Below the pieces are notes generated by a model, which searched no databases, was not told the DNA's origin, and was given only the letters and a program-made list of their open reading frames with translations. From assembly GCA_903872785.1 (NCBI GenBank), contig CAIQLZ010000021.1, forward strand, positions 1 to 20,302: DNA of 20,302 nt. The letters run 5' to 3'. The position numbers and the translations under genes are program-made. The stretch's first letter is position 1. Each line of letters opens with the position of its first letter. The DNA comes from Candidatus Levyibacteriota bacterium. GTDB lineage: Bacteria > Patescibacteriota > Microgenomatia > Levybacterales > UBA12049. Below are positions 13,407 through 20,116 of the stretch, one piece after another.

Positions 13407-14465
13407 TTAATATATTAACCCACCGGAATAAATATCTCCACTTGCGCCATTAACCGTAACAATATTTCCGTTATGTAATATTCTTGTCGCTGTTTTTACT
13501 CCTTCGATTGTCGGAATCTGAAAGTTTTTTTTATAAATAATTTTATCTAAGGAGTTTGGCAAAATTGAGTCAACAATTACCGCTTTGGCATTCTTTATGT
13601 ATTCGAATGATGATTTGTCACATTTGGACATGACGATTATTTCCCCTTGTTTTGCTTTTACGAAATCCTGACGTAAAATTCTTACGGGACCCGTAGCTAT
13701 TCCGGGATTAAGCGGTATTCCATTGGCAAGTATTTTACGTGTTTTTACATTTAATGCCTTACTGGACGATTGAATTATACGTCCGGTAAAAGGACGGATA
13801 TTTAAGATGTAAATTTTGCCTTTACATATAGCATAATCAATTTCTTTCGGAAAGTAAAAAAACTTTTGTATTGTACTGCAATAATTTAATAAGTTATCTC
13901 TTTGAGGTTTTGTTAATTGTTTATCGAAAGCAGGATCATTGCTGACAACCTGACCCTTTATTTCGGATTTAATATTTTCCTGAATTATTATTGCCACCGG
14001 TTCTCCCGGTGACAATGACCAAATTTGTCTGATTTTAAGTAAAAGATTGGCGTCTCCCGAAGCGTTTTTAAACTTAATAACTTTATCATTAAGATACACT
14101 GAAGATATATTGAACGGCTTTTCCGTGAATAATCCGAAAAATTTCCGATAATGCTTATGTAATTCCATTGATAGTTCTTGCGGAATCCGGCTTTCCATTA
14201 TTTGTGTTTGTATAGGGCGAAATAACTTTTCTGCTAAGCCTGCTAAGGCAGGGTGAAGCAGAGCTTGGGCTTTTTTTATTTCCTTGTCAATACCCGTTAC
14301 GTGTAAAAAATCCTGATAAAATTCAGTTGTAATCACAAACCCGCTTGGGAATGGTATGCCTAATTTCCATAAGTTTCCAAGCGCATGCGCTTTCTTACCG
14401 ACCAACTCTTCATCAGCCTTATGAATTTGGGGAAAATCGATTATGTAACGGGAATTCAATGCCAT
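13407..14465 (-). CDS. PEP synthase/PPDK-like protein lacking the phospho-histidine (probable pseudoenzyme)
   Basis: The protein (352 aa) aligns with the first two domains of phosphoenolpyruvate synthase. Residues 22-54 match the ATP-grasp start (usual VGGKGANLGEM; here VGKKAHALGNLWKLGIPFPSGFVITT). Residues 155-180 match the VQxMVxSxxxGVxFTxxP strand, and EIDYAICKGKIYILNIRPFTG (208-228) closes the ATP-grasp. Residues 248-347 are the swivelling PEP-mobilising domain (GIATGPVRIL, ending GNIVTVNGASGDIYSG). The central RSSAxxED segment is missing or replaced (ISSVYLND). The GGxTSHAAI phospho-His site reads LPNSLDKII in gapless alignment, with His replaced by Asp307. The C-terminal PEP/pyruvate TIM barrel is absent. 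It cannot run the normal phosphotransfer and may be regulatory. First gene of an operon with gpmA. Confidence 0.75.
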   Translation of the reverse strand: MALNSRYIIDFPQIHKADEELVGKKAHALGNLWKLGIPFPSGFVITTEFYQDFLHVTGIDKEIKKAQALLHPALAGLAEKLFRPIQTQIMESRIPQELSMELHKHYRKFFGLFTEKPFNISSVYLNDKVIKFKNASGDANLLLKIRQIWSLSPGEPVAIIIQENIKSEIKGQVVSNDPAFDKQLTKPQRDNLLNYCSTIQKFFYFPKEIDYAICKGKIYILNIRPFTGRIIQSSSKALNVKTRKILANGIPLNPGIATGPVRILRQDFVKAKQGEIIVMSKCDKSSFEYIKNAKAVIVDSILPNSLDKIIYKKNFQIPTIEGVKTATRILHNGNIVTVNGASGDIYSGGLIY

Positions 14466-14471
14466 ACCGCT

Positions 14472-14500
14472 ATTATTGATGTATTCTAAAAAATTATCAA
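14472..14500 (-). promoter_or_regulatory. promoter of the PEP-synthase-like/gpmA operon
   Basis: Minus strand: -35 TTGATA (14495-14500), 17-bp spacer, -10 AATAAT (14472-14477). The ATG is 6 nt after the -10, so the transcript is predicted to be leaderless. Confidence 0.6.
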
Positions 14501-14512
14501 GAGGAAGGGGGT

Positions 14513-15871
14513 TTAGGATAGGCTCGTAATTAAGCCGGTCAATTCTTCTTTTTTTTGTTCCATTATCTCCCTTGATCTTGCTTCGAGATTTAGTCTTAAA
14601 AGAGGTTCGGTATTTGATTTACGAAGATTTAGCCTCCACTGAGGATATTCAACTGAAAAACCGTCAATATGTTCAACTTTGCCGTCCTTAAACTTTTCTT
14701 CGAAAGCCGCAATAATTTCATCTTTTCTTTGCGTTTCGAAATTAATTTCTCCCGGAGTAAAATACGCCGAGGTAAATGGCGAGAATATTTCCGATAGGGA
14801 TTGGTTGTACTTAGCCATCATTTCTAAAATTAGAAATAAAGGAATTAAACCATTATCCCGATAGAAATTATCTCTGAAATAGAAATGAGACGACATTTCT
14901 CCTCCAAATATTGCATCCTCTTTTTTCATTTTAGCTGCGATTACCGTCATTCCCGGTTTGCAGACTATCGGAATTCCCCCGGCTTCAGTAATTGCCTCGG
15001 TAGTTGCCCAGACCAGCCGGGGATCAATGATTACTTTTGATTTTGGGTATTTTTTAAGCATTTCTTGCGCCAAAACTGCTGTTGTAAAATATCCTTCAAT
15101 GAATTTACCTTTTTCATCGGCAAAAAAACAGCGGTCTCCGTCAGCATCCCAAGATACTCCCAAATCAGCCTTCTCTTTTAAAATCAACTCTAAGAATTCT
15201 CTTCTGTTTTCCGGCAGAAGGGGATTAGGCGGTCCTTTTGGGAATGTACCGTCCGGTTTTTCATTTAAGGGTATGACATTTATGGGCAGCTGATAATCAG
15301 TCACTGCTTTTTTTAAAAGCAGGACATCTATTCCGAAATTAGCGTTGGCAACGACTTTCAAAGGCTTGAGCATGGAAAGGTCAACGTAAGAAGTGACCAT
15401 TTTTAAGAAATTATTGGTAATATCTTGTTTTTCTACGGTCCCTCTTGTCAGAGAATTAAGAGGATTTTGACTTTTGATCACCAGATCTCTGATGTCATAT
15501 AGTCCGCTTTCTGAAGAGATAGGCTCCGCAGACTTTCTGCAAAAATTCATTCCATTATATTCGCGCGGATTATGCGAGGCGGAAATAGTCACTCCTCCAT
15601 CAACAGGTAATGAGCCGGCTGCGAAGTAAAATTCATCGGTTGAAACAATTCCGATGTCAATTACGTCAACTCCTGCATCCAAAAATGCTTTAAGCGACGA
15701 GTTAAACAAGCTTTCTCCTGATTCCCGGACATCTCTTCCTAAGACAACTTTTTTCAAATTGTTAAGACTGACAAAAGCTTGGGTAATTAAATAGGCTATT
15801 TCTTCATTAAAGTCTTGGGGGTAAATACCTCTTACGTCATAAGATTTAAATATCGCGGGATTGATTGTCAT
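14513..15871 (-). CDS. manB: phosphomannomutase/phosphoglucomutase
   Basis: Alpha-D-phosphohexomutase (452 aa, normal length) interconverts hexose 1- and 6-phosphates, supplying sugar nucleotides for glycans. All four domain signatures are visible: the N-terminal FKSYDVRGIYP, the phosphoserine loop TISASHNPREYNGMN with S99, the metal loop WDADGDR (241-247), the sugar-binding GGEMSSHFYF, and the phosphate-binding RKSNTEPLLRLNLEA near the end. GEMSSH is typical of bifunctional PMM/PGM rather than glucosamine mutase. A promoter with only 6 nt before the ATG lies in the 3' end of the upstream holA-like gene, so it can be transcribed on its own or with that operon (9-nt gap). Confidence 0.93.
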   Translation of the reverse strand: MTINPAIFKSYDVRGIYPQDFNEEIAYLITQAFVSLNNLKKVVLGRDVRESGESLFNSSLKAFLDAGVDVIDIGIVSTDEFYFAAGSLPVDGGVTISASHNPREYNGMNFCRKSAEPISSESGLYDIRDLVIKSQNPLNSLTRGTVEKQDITNNFLKMVTSYVDLSMLKPLKVVANANFGIDVLLLKKAVTDYQLPINVIPLNEKPDGTFPKGPPNPLLPENRREFLELILKEKADLGVSWDADGDRCFFADEKGKFIEGYFTTAVLAQEMLKKYPKSKVIIDPRLVWATTEAITEAGGIPIVCKPGMTVIAAKMKKEDAIFGGEMSSHFYFRDNFYRDNGLIPLFLILEMMAKYNQSLSEIFSPFTSAYFTPGEINFETQRKDEIIAAFEEKFKDGKVEHIDGFSVEYPQWRLNLRKSNTEPLLRLNLEARSREIMEQKKEELTGLITSLS

Positions 15872-15877
15872 TAAAAT

Positions 15878-15906
15878 ATTTTATATTTCAAGTAATAAAA
15901 AGTCAA
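15878..15906 (-). promoter_or_regulatory. promoter of manB inside the holA-like 3' end
   Basis: Minus strand: -35 TTGACT (15901-15906), 17-bp spacer, -10 TAAAAT (15878-15883), then 6 nt to the ATG. It is one of the best-matching promoters in the window, and the leader would be 0-1 nt. Confidence 0.65.
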
Positions 15907-16582
15907 TGGATTGGGAAAGGGATAGAGGCAGGCTGCCGGATTTTTGGCCGACTTCAATTTCGTACAGCTTATTATAGATTTTTTTCAAAATTAACAGGTC
16001 AAAAAGCTTCGCTTGATTCTTCAGCTTACTTACCTGCCAGGGGGCAAGTCGTGAAACCTCTTCAATTAAGCCTTCTTCGCCGGGATCGGATAGAGCCAGG
16101 AGTATGCGTATTTGTCTTTGCAGCATAAACAGCACCAGCTCCTCTTTTATTCCGTTATTTAGCGCCTGATGAAAAAGATTAAGAGAATTTTTGTAATTTC
16201 CGGGCATGAGATTGTCTAAAAATAAAAATATGTTTTTAGGAAGCTTGAAGATTTTGACAACAGTTTCTTTAAATAAAGCTAATTCTCTTTTGGGAATTTC
16301 CTTAGATTCCCATAAGACAAAAACGGAAGGCTGAGCATTTTTGACAATAAAATCAAGTATTTCCATTGAGCCCTTGTCGGTTTTTTTTAATTTTGTCAAA
16401 AAGTCTTCAATAAAAATCGCTTTCGTACTTCCGAAAAGAGATGATCCTTCAATATTCTGTACAAGGTCGGTAATTATTAGCTTATTTGCGTCAAACGAGA
16501 TAATATCTTTATATTTTTGTTTTAATTCCTGAAAATATTCCCTGGATAAAGATATGTCGTCTCCGTGGATAATTGTTATCAT
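15881..16582 (-). CDS. holA: DNA polymerase III delta subunit-like protein (short)
   Basis: The protein (233 aa) resembles the clamp-loader delta subunit, which opens the beta clamp. The start MITIIHGDDISLSREYF matches the usual delta N-terminus, and SSLFGSTKAIFIEDFL matches the region of the first beta strands. The C-terminal third (LAPWQVSKLKNQAKLF through EIEVGQKSGSLP to the terminal SIDFLLLEI) matches the collar domain. It is about 100 aa shorter than E. coli HolA (343 aa), a compaction plausible for a reduced genome. The match is by pattern, not by strong signature motifs. It overlaps the upstream metallopeptidase-like gene by 4 nt (ATGA). Confidence 0.7.
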   Translation of the reverse strand: MITIIHGDDISLSREYFQELKQKYKDIISFDANKLIITDLVQNIEGSSLFGSTKAIFIEDFLTKLKKTDKGSMEILDFIVKNAQPSVFVLWESKEIPKRELALFKETVVKIFKLPKNIFLFLDNLMPGNYKNSLNLFHQALNNGIKEELVLFMLQRQIRILLALSDPGEEGLIEEVSRLAPWQVSKLKNQAKLFDLLILKKIYNKLYEIEVGQKSGSLPLSLSQSIDFLLLEI

Positions 16583-16983
16583 GATTTATTTTTGTATTCT
16601 TTGAAAAGTTGATTTACCTGCGACTGTAGATGCCTGTGCCTGGTTCTGTGCGGCAGAAGTGCGCCTGAAAAATTTCTGGGAATATGCAATAGTTCATGAA
16701 TAAGCACTTTTTTCTGCGAATCTTCGTCTAACTTGTCGTAATATTTGGAAAGAACTTCAATTACATATGCCGGTTTGATTTTTAAAGCTCTTTGAAATAT
16801 TTTCGGCATCGACCAAATTCTGGCGTAAGATCTTGATTTTGACCCCGAAGTTCTAAAGCAAAAAATTCTCGAAGGATCGATGTGCTCAAATTTTAAAATG
16901 TTTAATAGTTTTTCTATCTCAGCTTTTATTTCTTGAGCATCATTCCAGTCCAGTTTTGAGTTTTTCGTTTTGTGCTTTAACAT
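16579..16983 (-). CDS. putative zinc metallopeptidase (HELLH)
   Basis: The protein (134 aa) has a gluzincin-type motif HELLH at 96-100 (VLIHELLHIPRNFSGALLPH), followed by a His-rich HRTRHRHLQ segment (112-120) that could supply the third zinc ligand. The preceding block, from YARIWSMPKIFQRALKIKP through YVIEVLSKYYDKL, resembles the small putative metallopeptidases found in archaea, CPR and phages (the PhageMetallopep type). No signal peptide or membrane segment is present, so it should be cytoplasmic. Its substrate is unknown. It lies between the DUF458 gene (3-nt gap) and the holA-like gene (ATGA overlap), so it is clearly co-transcribed with them. Confidence 0.75.
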   Translation of the reverse strand: MLKHKTKNSKLDWNDAQEIKAEIEKLLNILKFEHIDPSRIFCFRTSGSKSRSYARIWSMPKIFQRALKIKPAYVIEVLSKYYDKLDEDSQKKVLIHELLHIPRNFSGALLPHRTRHRHLQSQVNQLFKEYKNKS

Positions 16984-16986
16984 TTC

Positions 16987-17523
16987 TTAAGTGTGCTTGT
17001 CGGCAACGTAGGACGCTCCGTAAGCATGCGGTTTTGTCTTGGCAACAAATCCGTTTCCAGTGACCATGCCGACAACCTCTTTAATCATGTCTCTTGTGTC
17101 GCCGTGTTCTCCGACGTCAATATGTATTTCCAAGTTATAATTAGGCGATTCACCGTTTAGTGATTTTCTCAGTAATGGCACAAAGGATAACGCAAAGTTA
17201 AGTGACTCAGCTGTTTCCGCATAGATTTTCTCCCGGAGCGAATGAATATTTGATGCGCTTTTTCTCCTCCAGAAGTATTTACCTCCAAAACCTTTTCTAT
17301 GCACCAAGACGGCGGTAACAAGATTTATGGTTTTAGTAGTTCCGTTGTTTTCTTTCTCGTGGGAATCGGTTCCGATCACCAAGCTATACTCTGAAAACGG
17401 TTTTTCTTCCAGAAAATTCTTAATTAACTGTATTGATTCTTCGACTTTAATTTCTCCGTGCGTAAGACTGTTTAATAACTCGCCCGAAACTTTTCTTGCA
17501 CCTGTAAAGCTATTTTCGACCAT
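16987..17523 (-). CDS. DUF458 (YkuK-like) RNase H-fold protein
   Basis: The protein (178 aa) matches the DUF458 family, exemplified by B. subtilis YkuK and predicted to have an RNase H-like fold. Visible motifs are VIGTDSH (D53), the central YAETAESLNFAL (E103), EIHIDVGEHGDTRDMIKEVVGMVTG (about 132-156, D136), and the terminal KPHAYGASYVADKHT, which is highly typical. D53, E103 and D136 could be the acidic metal-binding set. Its function is unproven; a nuclease acting on RNA or structured nucleic acid is an inference from the fold. The ATG is 5 nt after an extended consensus -10, indicating a leaderless transcript. It is the first gene of an operon with the metallopeptidase-like and holA-like genes. 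Confidence 0.85.
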   Translation of the reverse strand: MVENSFTGARKVSGELLNSLTHGEIKVEESIQLIKNFLEEKPFSEYSLVIGTDSHEKENNGTTKTINLVTAVLVHRKGFGGKYFWRRKSASNIHSLREKIYAETAESLNFALSFVPLLRKSLNGESPNYNLEIHIDVGEHGDTRDMIKEVVGMVTGNGFVAKTKPHAYGASYVADKHT

Positions 17524-17528
17524 ACTCT

Positions 17529-17537
17529 ATTATACCA
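17529..17537 (-). promoter_or_regulatory. extended -10 promoter of the DUF458 operon
   Basis: Minus strand: TGG followed by the consensus TATAAT (17529-17534), only 5 nt before the ATG. No good -35 is visible, which is normal for an extended -10 promoter. Confidence 0.65.
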
Positions 17538-17550
17538 TAAAAATTCAAGT

Positions 17551-18705
17551 TTAGAGCTTCAGAAGCCATTTGAAAAAAATTACCGGAGCATCGGTTTTCT
17601 TCAAGGAAAAATTTTTATATTGATTTATCTTGGGAAAAGTTCTAAACGGAAGATTTTTAGGTACAAGATTCGCAGAAAGACTATTGTTGTAATTAACTGT
17701 AGGATTTCCTTTCGTTTTGGTAATTTTTGAAATTGCCAGAAAAATTTGATTATGTGTTCCGTTTTCATCCACCAATGAAAATTGAGAAAAAGAACCCTGT
17801 CCTGTTTGAAGTATAAAAGGCGTTACTGCAGCTATATTTTGATCATTCCAAACAGACTGAAAAGCATATTTGAAATATTCCGCTATTTCATTTTCCGGCA
17901 ATACTTCTTTTGACCAGCCTGTTTCCGTAATGAAAACAGGCAAGCGCTTTCCGCTCAGTCTATAGGCTAAATTTTTCTCAAAATCAAAACTTCCTATATT
18001 CTGATTAGTCAGAATATACGGCGCTTGCCTAAATCCGGGATTAGGATAAGAATGACTTCCTAATCCATCAATTATCTTAAAAATGCCGGGAATTTCTTCA
18101 TTCATCGCAATCATGTAATCATATTCATTCATATATTTTCCTGAAACATTTTGCGCAGCATTATCCAGTCCGCTAGAAATTATAAAAAAATCGTTATTTA
18201 AAGATTTAAAAGTAGAAACAGCATAACTTAATAATTCCGCGTAATCTGCGGGATTTAAGTCTCCTTCCCATTCGTCACTTCTGTTTACTTCGTTAAAAAC
18301 TACGATGTATCGGTTTTTTACAGGCCAAACAAGTGAATTTAAAAAATTTGCGAAATCCAATACATCTTCGGTTGTCGGCTTTCTCCAAACAGGCGTATTA
18401 AAATAATCGCTTTCTGTGGCTAACCGGATAATTGGAATCACATGGAGTTTTTTCGCATCATCCATGAATTTCTGCCATTTATCTAAATCCCTATCTCCGG
18501 CTTGAATAGGAATTGTGACATATCCCCAATCTCCTCCATTGCTATTTATCAGATTGGCTGCCAGATTAATTTCAGGTGTAAATAATATGTGAACACCTAC
18601 CTTATTATTGGGAAGCGATAGGGGATTTTCTATTGCAAACGACGTTTTAGGAAACAAAAATATACATGCGCAGAATATTGCTACAGCTATCAAGAAACAT
18701 CTCAT
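17551..18705 (-). CDS. secreted glycoside hydrolase-like protein (clan GH-A type TIM barrel)
   Basis: The protein (384 aa) has an N-terminal signal peptide (hydrophobic residues 3-19, likely cleaved after TSFA, about residue 24). The mature part looks like a (beta/alpha)8 barrel of the clan GH-A type. IVVFNEVNRSDEW carries the Asn-Glu pair (N138-E139, candidate acid/base), GLGSHSYPNPG is a typical strand-6 motif, and VFITETGWSKE places the candidate nucleophile at E261. No carbohydrate-binding module or sortase signal is seen. The substrate cannot be told from sequence. It may act on host or self glycans. It is a single-gene unit with TATAAT ending 8 nt before the ATG, and is not in the DUF458 operon, which has its own promoter 16 nt downstream. 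Confidence 0.75.
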   Translation of the reverse strand: MRCFLIAVAIFCACIFLFPKTSFAIENPLSLPNNKVGVHILFTPEINLAANLINSNGGDWGYVTIPIQAGDRDLDKWQKFMDDAKKLHVIPIIRLATESDYFNTPVWRKPTTEDVLDFANFLNSLVWPVKNRYIVVFNEVNRSDEWEGDLNPADYAELLSYAVSTFKSLNNDFFIISSGLDNAAQNVSGKYMNEYDYMIAMNEEIPGIFKIIDGLGSHSYPNPGFRQAPYILTNQNIGSFDFEKNLAYRLSGKRLPVFITETGWSKEVLPENEIAEYFKYAFQSVWNDQNIAAVTPFILQTGQGSFSQFSLVDENGTHNQIFLAISKITKTKGNPTVNYNNSLSANLVPKNLPFRTFPKINQYKNFSLKKTDAPVIFFKWLLKL

Positions 18706-18713
18706 GAATATTA

Positions 18714-18719
18714 ATTATA
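18714..18719 (-). promoter_or_regulatory. -10 element of the GH-like gene
   Basis: Minus strand TATAAT, 8 nt before the ATG at 18705. No clear -35 is visible at the usual distance. Confidence 0.5.
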
Positions 18720-18889
18720 CACCTTAATTTACAGCAATTATCTTGGTAGGAGAAAATTGGAATTGCCTATTTGTCAGTTTTTTTTAAGTAATAATTTTTG
18801 TTTCTTTAAGGTCATTAAAAAGTCAATTTTTGACATAGCCCATCGTAATTTAGAAATAATGTATTTGTCAATCGAATATTTAGGAGATG

Positions 18890-18909
18890 TTTGTGGAACA
18901 GTCCACAAA
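18890..18909. repeat. perfect hairpin, 8-bp stem, 4-nt loop
   Basis: TTTGTGGA-ACAG-TCCACAAA. It lies 8 nt beyond the stop of the methyltransferase gene on the minus strand and could be its 3' hairpin, but no U-run follows on either strand, so it is not a standard intrinsic terminator. The rest of 18720-18916 is AT-rich. It holds a TTGACA (plus strand, near 18832) and no gene I can support. Confidence 0.5.
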
Positions 18910-18916
18910 GCTTCTA

Positions 18917-19546
18917 TCACGATACGCAGCTAATTTCACGCATTTTGCTCTTTTTTGCTAAAATGACAATATCATCATTATATAATCCCAAGTTCGTTTT
19001 ATACTTATTCTCTTCATCAACCAATAACTTTAACGCTCTACCTAAAATATTTAATTGATTTAAAATTATTTCTCTTTCATGTCTGGTGGGAGTGGTTATA
19101 AACATAATGCCATCTGTTTTCAGAAACTTTATACTATTTTTTATAATTATTTCCCAATCTTTACTATTTCTTTTTCCTGCTATCAAATCAGCAATTTCTC
19201 CCATAACCTGAGGATTTCTGAGAATCAATACATTCCATGGCCCTCCCGCAAAAGCTCCTTCTTCTCTTGCATCTGCAATCTCAAAAATATTTCCAGGCAA
19301 ATCTTCATTTATCCTTCTCGCCAATTCTACATGAATTTTATCAATATCTATGCCCCTATATTTTGCATTTGGAAATACCCGTAAAATAGGCTCCGCCTCA
19401 TACCCTACACCACATCCGACAGAAAGAACGCTGGGACTCTCTACTTTGATTTCCTTTTTTAAATATGCCTCAAAAGCTTTTCCCAAAAATGCCCTATGTT
19501 CATTGAGCATGGAGAAACCATTAACCCCCATTGCTTCTAATTTCAT
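18917..19546 (-). CDS. SAM-dependent methyltransferase (class I)
   Basis: The protein (209 aa) has a Rossmann-type SAM domain. Motif I is VLSVGCGVGYEAEPI (40-54), motif II is the acidic YRGIDIDKIHVELARR (63-78, with D67/D69), IADAREEGAF (90-99) is motif III-like, and WNVLILRNPQVM (104-115) is at the motif IV position. FLKTDGIMFITTPT (141-154) follows. The substrate is not evident. The LRNPQ in place of a DPPY or NPPY motif argues against an N6-adenine DNA methylase; small-molecule or lipid substrates are more likely. It stands alone with long AT-rich flanks on both sides. I see neither a clear promoter nor an SD near the ATG at 19546, unlike the other genes here. Confidence 0.8.
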   Translation of the reverse strand: MKLEAMGVNGFSMLNEHRAFLGKAFEAYLKKEIKVESPSVLSVGCGVGYEAEPILRVFPNAKYRGIDIDKIHVELARRINEDLPGNIFEIADAREEGAFAGGPWNVLILRNPQVMGEIADLIAGKRNSKDWEIIIKNSIKFLKTDGIMFITTPTRHEREIILNQLNILGRALKLLVDEENKYKTNLGLYNDDIVILAKKSKMREISCVS

Positions 19547-19692
19547 ATCAATTCTTTCTTTTACGATTAATTTTATTTCGACACCATGGTCTGATGAAGC
19601 TTATAACGAATTAAATTGACGTTTTACCTCATGTAGCATATGGGAAGAATTATATTAAATATTATGTAAGATGTAAAACCATAGGACTGTTG

Positions 19693-19764
19693 TGAGCCGG
19701 CAGGGATTCGAACCCTGGACCAAGAGCTTAAAAGGCTCCTGCTCTACCACTGAGCTACCGACCC
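19693..19764 (-). tRNA. tRNA-Lys (TTT)
   Basis: Read on the minus strand: acceptor GGGTCGG/CCGGCTC (with G-T pairs), D-arm GCTCAGTGGTAGAGC, anticodon arm GGAGC-CTTTTAA-GCTCT with anticodon TTT, T-arm CAGGG-TTCGAAT-CCCTG, and discriminator A. CCA is not encoded. Confidence 0.95.
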
Positions 19765-19773
19765 ATAAATATC

Positions 19774-19803
19774 ATTATATCAAGAATCTTGTAGTCTTAA
19801 CAA
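19774..19803 (-). promoter_or_regulatory. promoter of tRNA-Lys
   Basis: Minus strand: -35 TTGTTA (19798-19803), 18-bp spacer, consensus -10 TATAAT (19774-19779), 9 nt before the tRNA 5' end. It is back-to-back with the tRNA-Glu promoter. Confidence 0.65.
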
Positions 19804-19816
19804 GGGAATTTGAGCC

Positions 19817-19845
19817 TTGGGTTTTTTTATAAAAATTGCTATAAT
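19817..19845 (+). promoter_or_regulatory. promoter of tRNA-Glu
   Basis: -35 TTGGGT (19817-19822), 17-bp spacer, consensus -10 TATAAT (19840-19845), 8 nt before the tRNA 5' end. Confidence 0.6.
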
Positions 19846-19853
19846 CAGATTAA

Positions 19854-19927
19854 GCCGCCATCGTCTAGTGGCCTAGGACATCGGGTTTTCAGCCCGAGAA
19901 TCTGGGGTTCGAATCCCCATGGCGGTA
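19854..19927 (+). tRNA. tRNA-Glu (TTC)
   Basis: Acceptor GCCGCCA/TGGCGGT (terminal G-T pair), D-arm TCGTCTAGTGGCCTAGGACA as in most tRNA-Glu, anticodon arm TCGGG-TTTTCAG-CCCGA with anticodon TTC, and T-arm CTGGGG-TTCGAAT-CCCCAT region. The discriminator would be A. CCA is not encoded. Confidence 0.95.
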
Positions 19928-19944
19928 CAGAATCTAAAAGCATG

Positions 19945-19977
19945 GAATGAATGGGAACATTCCCACATTCTTTATTT
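19945..19977 (+). terminator. intrinsic terminator after tRNA-Glu
   Basis: Nested inverted repeats: GAATG (19945-19949) pairs with CATTC (19966-19970), and TGGGAA (19952-19957) pairs with TTCCCA (19960-19965). TTTATTT follows immediately. It lies 18 nt after the tRNA-Glu 3' end. Confidence 0.6.
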
Positions 19978-20031
19978 AGAATAGTTAACGGAGACATATT
20001 GCCTCAGCTGATAGTAAATAACCTGATATTC

Positions 20032-20060
20032 TTGCAGTAATGATTCGAAATCGTTAAGAT
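20032..20060 (+). promoter_or_regulatory. promoter of the edge zinc-ribbon ORF
   Basis: -35 TTGCAG (20032-20037), 17-bp spacer, -10 TAAGAT (20055-20060). The expected start is about 20067. Downstream, AGGAG (20089-20093) is 3 nt from an ATG at 20097 that is followed at once by ATT and the stop TAA. Confidence 0.5.
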
Positions 20061-20116
20061 TAGGTACTAGAAATTTAATTTATATAAGAGGAGAAAATGA
20101 TTTAAGAATAAGGGAT

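Noticed and set aside
175..18705. Alternative genetic code with TGA as Gly (Gracilibacteria/Absconditabacteria).
   Set aside because: polX, murT, holA, rsmI and others end at TGA exactly where their families end.
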